Of a DNA stretch of 64,000 bases, positions 19,019 to 29,900 are shown piece by piece (position 1 is the first letter of the stretch; each line of letters opens with the position of its first letter). A model generated the notes under the pieces. It was not told the DNA's origin. It searched no databases and saw only the letters and a list, made by a program, of their open reading frames with translations. Both the position numbers and the translations under genes were made by a program. Source of the stretch: Pachyseris speciosa (Eukaryota > Cnidaria > Anthozoa > Scleractinia > Pachyseridae). The DNA is taken from contig JAEMWC010000015.1 in NCBI GenBank assembly GCA_016490735.1, positions 973,501-1,037,500 of the forward strand, written 5' to 3'.

Positions 19019-19293
19019 TTAAGTTTGTGATCATTGATTGTCAGGGTACATGCATCCCTTGCGTCCTTATCACCCCTGCGAGGCACTATTCCTAAAACCT
19101 TGGTATTTCGGATTTACCTGGAGAAGATTTGCCGTATACCAATGTGACATTATCTGCCTCTTTCATGCATTAGAGAGAGTCTACAGCCAATATAATTTCA
19201 TCCACTGAAATATATCTGATGGTGGTCAACATACATATGCTCATATCTGTTTTATCTGTTTTGAATAGTATTTGTCAATTAACCATTGGTTCT

Positions 19294-19423
19294 TGCGTCT
19301 GTGTGCAATCATCGACAGGAAGTTTGGAGAGCATGAAAGATACGTAAGTTCGCCTCGAGCAAACCTAGCTTCTTGAGTGCTCTCCAAACTTCCCAAGTGA
19401 ACGATGAACGCAAAGCTGACGCA
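19294..19423. repeat. 130-bp hairpin element
   Basis: tgcgtc...gacgca ends enclose gaagtttggagagca and its exact inverse tgctctccaaacttc, with further pairing of atcatcg/cgatgaa between them. It is probably a small foldback MITE. Confidence 0.6.
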
Positions 19424-19602
19424 TGAAACAATAGTTTTATAACATTTTCAATGCAGTAGTTTAAATGTTGTGAAGCATGCTCGAATGTACTAGCTATGTT
19501 GTAACTGTAGTTTTTGCATCTTCTAATAATGTAATCCTCAACATCAAGGTTGCTTTACAGAGAGAGATCTCGAATTAAACTGTTTTTTTTTTTTTATCAA
19601 AG

Positions 19603-19707
19603 GCGGAGGAGTGGAGCCAGAATCACATTACCCTTAATGGAAAAGAATTTACCAGAACATAGAGAGATACCCAGTTCTGAATGACAGCATCGCAAAATTA
19701 GCTGAAG
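19603..19707 (+). CDS. MTMR9: MTMR9-like exon containing an in-frame TAA
   Basis: The acceptor is a T-run followed by atcaaag, an unusual context. The exon reads GGVEPESHYP, then TAA (19635-19637), then WKRIYQNIERYPVLNDSIAK in the same frame, with donor gaag/gtacag. Its phase (one base) fits the next exon exactly (g+ca, Ala). Confidence 0.75.
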
Positions 19708-21004
19708 GTACAGTTTTTTTGTTCACTTTATCTTTCAAATTACTGAGCATCAGGCTAAATGATGTGGAGGTGTGGCCGAGTGATATTACGGAGCTTAAGC
19801 AACGACAACGGCAACGGCAGCGAGAACGCCACAAGACAATGGGTTTAATGAGCACAAGCAACAGCTCTACACGTGCGTTTTACATTTTGGTACATTTCTC
19901 TGCTGTCCTCTGCAAAACAGCAACATGAAATGATCAATTTGAAGGTTTCGTCGAGAACATGAGCGCAAGACCCGTAAATAATTAAGAAACAGAAAGAAAA
20001 ATTTACTGTGATTATTGTTTGGTCTGCTATGATCACGAGTGAGCCTGGACTTAAGGACCCCACCAAGGGGAGCTTCAATACCATTGGTGACACTGGTATT
20101 ACTCCAACCTGTAGTTTCGTAATGCTGATAAACTGGGTGAAACTCCATCTGTAGGGGCCACATTCAAACTATTGTGCAAAATTACGAAAAGATTTGTACG
20201 CATCAGTTACATATGCACTTCTGCACTTCTTCTTTGCAGCAAGTTTGGACCCAAAGGTGAGCATGAATTCCTGGCTGTCAAAACTGGAGGCCAGTTCGTG
20301 GCTGGATTATGTTCAAAGTGTATTATCAACTGTTTGCTATGTTGCCCAGTGTTTGGATACGCAGGGTACACAATTTAATATTTAAAGGGGACCTCCACTC
20401 TTACAAAAAATTCACGCTAAATTGTTGGAAATAATTACTAGCTTCCAACTTTGCTTTGAAATGTGGATATAACATTTAAGTGTAAAAAGAAAATCGATCT
20501 TAATATTGCCTATTTTCGCTTTCAAATTTCTCAGGCGCGGCCATTTTGGATTTGATGACGTATAATGGTTGCATCTATTGTCAAGAAGCAAATGGAGCAG
20601 AAAATCCTTTGTGGTAAACAATAGGGCAACCATATTATTTAGTTTTTAACCTCCATTTATTGTATATATTTGTATCCATTTTCTACATAATTGTAGATTT
20701 TTTACTTTTAGGTATTTTAAGTTTTTACTTTAGGTGAATTGTTATAGGGCTAACCTCTTTTTCTCCTTTTCAAGGTGTACTTTTCACTAGTCCTTTTTTT
20801 CTGCTTTGCATCTTGAATAAACTTTATTTTATGTTATGTCATCAAATCCAAAATGCGAAAATAGGCGAAAAAAAAAAGCGAAAATAGGCGATGATGATAT
20901 CCATTTTTTTGTACACTTAAATGTTATATCAACATTTTAAAACAAAATTTGAAATATAGTAATTATTGCCAACAATTTATCGTCAATTTGTTGCAAGAGT
21001 GAAG

Positions 21005-21047
<43 letters not shown>

Positions 21048-24000
21048 TATATATTTAGCCAAGCCTAAAAGCGGAGCTCCAAAAGCATTCTTTTTCTACT
21101 GGCATTTACATATAGCTTTTTTAATTTCAAAAGGCAGAACAATTGATCCTGAAGGTCTTAACATCCGCGAAGAAACATATTAGTTAATTTTTTCTTACAA
21201 GTTTATCTTTTTTTAGACCTTTTTTCTAGTATTTTATTTTACACTGTCAATCATTTTAGTTCTACGTGTTTCCGGTATATAACTACATAAACACCCCTTC
21301 CAATGTAAATTCTCATTGTACCTGAAGAAGGCTGGTTTGGCCAGCCGAAATATAGTACACAAAACTTAAAACCATTCTACGTTGTATCGGCCCTTGCTTT
21401 TATACTCTCTATTTACATATAGTCTGCTTGTCATATCACCCATCTGACCTCACTCAAGCTACAGACCCAATGCTGTAGAAAATAGTATGGAAAGGTGATC
21501 TGAGCCAGTGGCACAGTGGATTTGGACCCCACGTGGATTTGCACCCTCCAGTCCAGATCTGCTTGTGGATCAGATTTGGACCCCCTAGTCCAGAACTGCT
21601 AGCAGATATGAATCCCCTTTTACGAATGTGGACCCCCACCCCTCCTAAAAACAAGCGTTCTATTGAGTAAGGTAATAAAAATTCCTTTCCAAACTGAGTT
21701 TGGAGATGTTAAAAAAGCAAAATAAAAATATTGAGGTAGGTTTTTTTTTAAAATAATCTTTAATACCTTGTGTAAAAAAGAACCTGCAAAGCTAGTTTTT
21801 ATCTATAAATTTTTAAAACAAAACATTTCTTAACATCTTAGAGCAATACCTAAGGACAGGTCTGTTTCCCCGTTCAACTGTAGGCAACTTAGTTACATAC
21901 TTAGCTACTTAGGTATGGTTTAGAGCCACTAGAAATTGGTGGAGAAGCCTGGTGATTGCTCCTTGAAATCAGTATCACATCAGATATATAGTGATTCAGA
22001 TCATCACTTCATAATGAATGCAATTTCAATTATCCACAGCCTCCCATGAGACAGTCAGAAATCGGAAATTGTGTATCCTCTGGATATATGTATGCCTCAC
22101 AAAAATTATGAAAGAAAGATACATGGAAATCAATAAAAATATTTAGATGCCATGAATTAAGACCAAGATATTTATTTTGATCAATTACTTCTTGACCTTA
22201 CTATCACAAAAAAAAACTGCTTGCTAACATTAAGCTCATCACTCAATGCACCTACAGTGTTTTCAAAAAGAAATCCAGCTACTCTTCTGGCCAGTTAAGT
22301 GCAAGACCAAACAACTTGATAATAATATAGTGAGCATTTGGTTGATACCACTATCAAGGTGATTCATCAAAGCAAAAGTACTGGAAATCCATTAGCCATC
22401 TTAACTTGATCTTAACATACTTCATCAAACACCAGAGATTCCATTAAACATTAATGCCAAATGTCATCCAAACATCCCACAAGATTGGTGTGACCAGCTA
22501 CTAATAAAATTAATTGAAAGACTGTATGCAGGAGGAGGAAGTCCAAAGGATGTGTACATTGATGAGAAAGAGCTTACTTTAAGTTTAATTTTAAGTTTTA
22601 AGTTTAATAATACTTTGTCATGTGAATACAACTAAGTTGATACAAAACAAAAAAGTGCATGACTGGAGAATAATTGGGAGAAACTAAATTCCCATACAAA
22701 GAATATTATCTAATATTACACATTCTAAAAACTAAGAGGTGAAATTTAAACGTGGCCCAAAGCTAACCTAATCAAATTAAATCAAATACTTGTCTCTTAC
22801 AAGTCACCCCTGATTTGAGATTGAGACTTAAAATCATGAAGTAATCCAAAGCAAACCTAATTAAATTACATACTTGTCACTCACAAGCTACATCTGATTT
22901 AAAATTGACACTAATAATGTAATAGATAGGACTTAAAACTGCTTAAAGAAGGTGCATGCATGATGTTCGATGGAACACCATTCCAGTCTGTTATGTAGCG
23001 ATTAAAAAAAGAAAAGCTGAAGGCCATATATATATTTAGCCATGCATGCCAAGCCTAGAATCGGAGCTGCACACTCTCACCGAGCAACTTCGCAAGAGTT
23101 TATTTGCGCCAGTTTAATTTGTGTCCAAAACAATTGAGCAGCAGCAGGGAAAACGAAGAGTTTTCGATAGTAAACGTTTGCAAAAAAGAAAAAAAAAAAG
23201 ACGGACATTCTTGAGTCTAACTACTTTGAGATGAAAGCGTAAAGGGATTCAAAGCGGATCAAAAACAAAACAAAACAAAACAAAAACACTGCAAGCGAAC
23301 AAAGTACGATGCCGGCGAGTGTTTGCTCGAAGAAGGAGAAGGTGGAGAAATTAAACAAGACTAGCTAGTAATTAAAATAGCTTGTAATGATAAAGCTAGG
23401 AAAATCGGTATTTATTTTGACATAAATGCCCCTAGAAAAAAAAAATAAAGGGTACAAACTCTTCGTTTACAGCAGTCAACAGGAATTGACCGCGGTTCAG
23501 AAACAATATAACAACAAACATAAGACTTATTACAAGGAAACAAAGCACAATATGAATAATATTTCTTCGAAGATTCTTGGAGAAGGTGCAGAAATTGGAC
23601 AGGTAACAAAACTATCTTGTACTAAGCTCGAAAATTTCCTTAGCAGATTTGACATAAATGTCCGTAGAAAAGACAAAAAAGAGGTCTGTACCTGATCGTT
23701 TAGAGCGGTCAACAGGAATCACTGAGACAGCAATCACTCGGAATGCGACAGAGCTGAATAATAGAGTCATTTACCACAAAATCTTTCCTTGGCTTACACA
23801 AAACACTTAAGTGCTTTGATGGTTTTACTGTTACTTCCCATGTCTTCCGAAGAACCTTCTTCAATTAATGATTCTCAGTGGTAAAACATCATCCAGATAA
23901 CGAAGAAAGCGCTTGCCAAACCAAACGAGCATTTCTCTCGCAGACCCGTCCACTTTAAAATTTATCAAAACCAGCCAGCCAGTCAACCCATTTCGCTGTT

Positions 24001-25285
24001 TTTAACATCCAAACGCTGATTCTTACCGGTTCAAACAAACGACGTGTTTAAAAACGGCGAAACTTAATTGTTGTTTATAGGCTGCTTTCGACGAAGATCT
24101 CTTAAAGACTTGACGAAGTGAAGCGCGCTGGGTTTTGACTGTTTTGGCAGCATTTTGACAACTTAATGTCAGATTTTGAGAAGTGCACATGCACATGCAT
24201 TTGATCGGATTTTTTATTTTTACTCGAGCTCGAGTCTCCCCTTTAATGCTTAATTTTACGAGGACTCATTGCGATTACGTGTTGATAAGATAAGGGCAAA
24301 AGTTTCTTAACGCTACTGTGAGGAACCAAGGTCGAAAAACAGTCAGCCAAGCCGAGTAAAAACACTCGTTCGCTTGCAAAGAAAACAACGTAACAAAACA
24401 AACAAACAATTCAATTACTTCTTCGCGTCCAAAACGAGTACAGATGATTGTTATTTATATCCATTCGAGAGAAAAATACAAGTTTCATTCCTGAACAAAA
24501 GTAACAACGATTAAACCAAATGTTAAGCTTCTATTTATTTAATTTACCTCAATGTCCTGTGTTGTAGAGGTTTCTACCACTTGAAAATGCGTAAGCTTCA
24601 GTAAAGTAAAAACAAGCATCCGCAAAAATAGCAAACGGTTTGTCCAAAGAAAGAGCTTCTTCCACAGAGTTTGAGCTGCTCATTCCTCCCATTAATACCG
24701 GTGAACTGTTAAGTGACTTTTCTTGGTGAGATGCAAGATGCCGCGGTGAAGTGAAAGCCCTTGAAGCGTTGAATTATACTGTTTTCAACCGCACAATCTT
24801 TGAAGCTTTTCCTGAGAAAAATCTTCCGTCCTTCCTTTCATCACTTGAAAATTCACCTTCCGGAGTATCTTTTGACAAGTTCTTGATCTTTATGCTTTTT
24901 ACGCGAAAGACAAACTTCGATCGAAGAAGATGAAGTTGTTTTGCTCAAAATAAAGAAACCAACTGAATGTGAAATTACCAGCCGCAGAAAGCGCGCGAAA
25001 AATTTTAACGGCCTCGATTTGGTTTGGGTGTCCCACACTTGGCTTGAGCCTGCGATCCAATCGAAAGCAAGTACCTGGTCAGCGGTCAACTTCAAAAAAA
25101 CAGCTGACCTCGATGAGGTCTTAACTTGAGCCCGCGATATGGTCACGTTACACTGGTCAGCGGATACCTTGTTTTGACAGGTGTCAATTGGCTATAAGAT
25201 GGATGTCCAGTATCAAAGATGTACGCTGTAAAGTAGCTGGTCAGCTGGGCCAGGTGGAGTATGGCCGCCATGTTGGGTTATTATG

Positions 25286-25316
<31 letters not shown>

Positions 25317-25378
25317 GACTCCGTCGTCGTCGTCGTCGTCGTGCGTACGGGCCCACGAGCAATACCGCTAGCCATTTT

Positions 25379-25410
<32 letters not shown>

Positions 25411-26571
25411 AGGTATGGTGCTCCGCTTGACGGCCCTTCGGGCCGTCGGAGCTCCGCTAATAATAATAATATTTATTTATATGGCGCAAATTCAACTATA
25501 CAATTTTCAAATGCGCCTCACATATATGAGCTGTATATAATACTAATAAATAATAACAATAGGAAAATCGAATCCAAGTTAACATATAAAATTAAACTAA
25601 CTAACATAATATATGTGTATAAAATATATCAAAACTTTTATTTGTACGCTTGAATAAAAAGTGCAGTTTTGAGTTTCTGTTAAAAAGTACTAAAGGTCAA
25701 CGTGTTCCTGACGTCATAACGAAGAGCATTCCACAATTTCGGTACCGCTGCCATAAATGCTCTATCGCCAAGTGTAGGTGAGGTCTTAATCATGGGTGGC
25801 GATAGAAGAAACTTGTCATTTGATCTAAGACTATATTTAAAATTGGGTCTTAAAGTTACTAAATCCGTTATATACTTAGGTGCTGTCCCATTGATTGCTT
25901 TAAAGTGATAATTAAAATCTTGTGGTCAATTCTGGACCTCACTGGAAGCCAATGTAATTCACGTAGTAATGGTGTTATATGGCAATACCGAGGTGCACGG
26001 TATAGTAATCTTGCTGCGCCATTTTGAACACGCTGTAGCTTAGATGTTAAATTGCTAGGTAGTCCGTATAAAAGTCCATTACAAAAGTCCAGTCTTCTAG
26101 TTACAAATGCGTGGATTAATTTCTCAGTTGAGTCCCTGTCTAAGTATTTTCTGATACGCCTGAGGTTATGTAGGTGGTAGAATGCGCCTTTGCAGGTCTT
26201 TGTGATATGAGCGCTCAATGTAAAAGTATTGTCTATCCACACCCCTAGGTTCCGTATCGCTTCAAGGTTCCCTTTAACTTAAAATAATATGAAACCCTCT
26301 TTTGGTAAGGACAAGGCATTGCCAAGTAATTTTGAGCTCGACGCGAGTTTGTCATTTTGATGTCACTTGCACAGCATTGTAGTGATAATTTTTTAAAACT
26401 ATCACTACAACGCTGTTGAAGTGACATCAAAGCTGTGCAAAAAATACAAAGAGCTTTTTGGAAGACTCCTTTAGTTCCACATTTAAAATGCTACAAGATT
26501 TGACTTAAAAAATGTTCAAAGGAAAACTGCCGGCGCACATAACTAGGATGGATGCTGTACAACAAAATATT

Positions 26572-26617
<46 letters not shown>

Positions 26618-26918
26618 TAATAATAATAATCATGATAATGATGATGATAATAATAATAATAATAATTAATAATAATAATAATAACTTTATTTCAGTGTCA
26701 ATCTTCTAGCTAGCCTATAATAGGCTTACTAATCGGGGACACTATTCTACTTAAAACGTACAATAATCTTTAAAATTTACAATAATAATAATTTATAACT
26801 TGTATAGCGCATTTTCCATGTGTATATGATCAAATGCGCTTTACAAGCAGATGAAATTGGAATTTGGAAATGTTGGTTTTTGTGGAGAGGGGAAAACCGG
26901 AGAACTCGGAGAAAAACG

Positions 26919-26952
<34 letters not shown>

Positions 26953-29900
26953 AACCCACATATTACGCCGAGTCCGGGAATCGAACCCGGTCTACATTGG
27001 TGGAAGGCGAGTACTCTCACCACTGCGCCATCCCTGCTGCATATTAGCAATGTTCGTGTTCGTGTTGTATCACTGACGCACTTTCTTTCATGTAGTACAG
27101 TGCTCGCTGTCCTTGAAATCGCAAAGATCTCTCTAGCCTTTGTTTATTTATAAGTTCTTTCAGTCTTTTCATGAGCCGTCCTTTCTGGGAGGAAATCACA
27201 CATGGAAAAGTGCTGAACATGGCCTTCAAGGCCGTCTTCATTGTTCTTCATTAGCTTACTATTCTGAGACAATCAGCAATCTTTACCTGCAGGTTCGAGG
27301 GCCTGATTGACAGGGAGTGGTTACGCGGAGGTCATCCATTTGCTGAGCGCTGTGTGAAAGTGGGTTTGTCGCCATCAAGGTACAGAGGACAAGGAACTGT
27401 TTTTCTTCTCTTCCTTGACTGTGTGTGGCAGGTTAGTTAGAACCTTCTACTCGTACTTCAGCTGTCTCAATCCTGTCGTGTGCCACAGGCTATCCAATTT
27501 AATTTTCTCTACCTCCACAGGTATACCAGCAATTCCCATGCTCCTTTGAATTCAATGATCGTTTTCTCATCACGCTGTTTGAGCATGCATACTCCTCGCA
27601 ATTTGGTAAGTATTTCAGTGATAAATTATATACCCAGGTTTGGCTGAGAGGCTTTCATGTTTGCTTATGACCCTCCGGTAATTTTCATAGAGTTAAACAA
27701 CCCATTTTGGATGACGTTGGAGCAATATAGTTACCACTGGATCAATGTTGTTGTGATGTCAGGTGACGTCTAATATTGCTCTTCTTAAAAGAGATTTTGT
27801 TTTCTTTACAGCGATGCTACACCATTAGATGTGATATGAAATGACTGCATTTGTCGCGTTCTTCATTTTTTTTTACTTTTCAGGGACCTTTTTGTGTAAC
27901 AGTGAAGCGGAGCGGCAGGCAGCCAAGCTAAAGACAAAGACGATCTCTTTATGGTGAGGCTGTACAGCTTTCGTGACAAATGTTTGTTTGTGGCCTTGCC
28001 TTAATTTATTCAATTGCCACCAAGCGTGATAAGTCACTTAATTTGAGTGTAAATGTATTCAGCCCACACGGTGCTAATTGGGGACGCTATCGAGATCGAA
28101 TTTAGCCTCCTTCGTAGACGTCATTGGGCTCATCACGCGTTCCTTCCCCACGAACGTCTGCTGAACTGAACTGCGACTTCCGTTCGCGGCGGTTAGCCAA
28201 TCATAGTTCGTTTCCCAATTTGTGGAAAGTAGGACTTTGACTCCGGGATTATTTTCCCAGACGATGCACGTGAATCGTTTGCCGGAAATTACTTCACGGG
28301 TGTCGATTTCCATTCTTACGCAGCTTGTTATTGATTTCTTCAAAACAAAGGCTACTAGCCGGCGAACGGAAGTGGCATTGTAGTTCAGCAGACGTTCGTG
28401 GGGTAGAAACGCGTGACGAGTCCCAAAAAAGACGTCTGCGAAGGAGGCTAGATCGAATTGGAATTTGGCACCGAGTCCGAGAATCGAACCCGCGCCACAT
28501 TGTTTGGAGGCGAGTTCCGTCTCACTCAGTTAGTTCCATTCCTGAGTGGAGCAGAGCAACTGTTGGCAGTCTGTCATGTTTCTTTTCTTTTCGTAGGTCA
28601 TACCTCAACCACTCAGATATCTTAAATCCCCTCTTAAACCCGATGTATGAACCAAACGATTCTGTTCTCTGGCCATCGGTAGCATCGCAAAGTCTCGTAA
28701 GTATTTTGGTGTTAGTGAACGTGTCAACAGTACGCCTAAGCAGTGAGAGGAAGAACCCAACAGTGGGACTAAAGAAGCTTTGCATGGTTTTTCTACCTGA
28801 ATCTTATTTCCCTCTCGAGGGTTTTTTTATTATACATGTTTAACGAGTTTTGACCTTTAATGTTTTCTTTATCACCACGCAGGTATTATGGCCTGGGTTG
28901 TTTCTGAAATGGAGAGAATCCAACAAAAACGAAGATATTTTATGGGAAGAAGTACGCAGAATACAAGAGATTAACACGGACTTAAAAAGCAAAGCGATTT
29001 CTCTGAGAAGGTAACGCAACCGAGAAAGTTTTTTGTCGTGTTCTGGTTTTTTTTACCCTTGGCGTGTAATCATATTCCAATTACTATATATGGCGCAAAA
29101 TTCTTGAAAGCTGAAATACCTTTTACAGATATGCATAAAAAAGGAAATATAAAAGTAGAAACCCAGTGGAAGATTTTGAGCTATTTTTCTCAACGATAAG
29201 CGAGAAAAATCCCACATGATTTGGACATATGCGCCTCACAGGCAGCACATGGCATTTAGGGTCCCCGTAAATCTTATTTTTATCTCCTGCTACCTTACGT
29301 TTAGTCACAGTTATTTTTTTGGAACACACTTCTGATGGCACTCACTCAAGATCTGCACTGTGTAATGTCTTGTCGTCGACTTTTCTAACTAAGCCGCTAA
29401 ACTTGACTCTGTGGCGAACACTGACTGAAATTGGTATTTCAAGAGCAAGACCTACGCGTCGCGGCTGTAGAGCTGGCCAAAGGAAGCGAAGACGTACTAC
29501 AGCTATTGGGACTAGTACTATCGAGGGAAGGATATTGGGATTGCGGGCTTCACAGCAAGTTAATTCTACTCAAAGTCGTTTTATTCCTGCGGAAAGATAT
29601 GGCGACTTAGAAAATGGTGGCTATTTGCATATTCCTTCATGGGACGAATTAAACATTCATCTTGACACCTTTCGCAGCAGTAATGAAAACAATCCCATTG
29701 TTACTGACTGGCCCTTTGCCGTGGTTAATGATCGTGGAGTGAAACCACTAACACTGTGCTCGCTGAATGTTCGGTCGGCAAAATCCAAGTCTGCTGACTT
29801 ACTGGATTATATTTATTCATCTGGTGCTGATCTGTCAGCGCAGTCTCAACCGCCTCCTCACGTAGACGAGCCTCCTCACGTAGACGAGCATAGCGTATGT

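Noticed and set aside
21319..21360. Possible third hammerhead: cctgaagaaggctggtttgg then ccagccgaaatatag
   Set aside because: It has CTGAAGA and GAAA around a stable stem, but an extra A separates the core from stem II, and neither stem I nor a good NUH cleavage triplet closes properly. At best a degenerate relative.
26960..27042. Functional tRNA gene on the minus strand
   Set aside because: A and B boxes are present, but the acceptor and anticodon stems do not form and the sequence runs into a SINE body with an ATT tail.
28325..28843. 172-codon protein at 28325
   Set aside because: It runs through a MITE arm, a SINE head and the MTMR9-like exon in mixed frames; no coherent protein.
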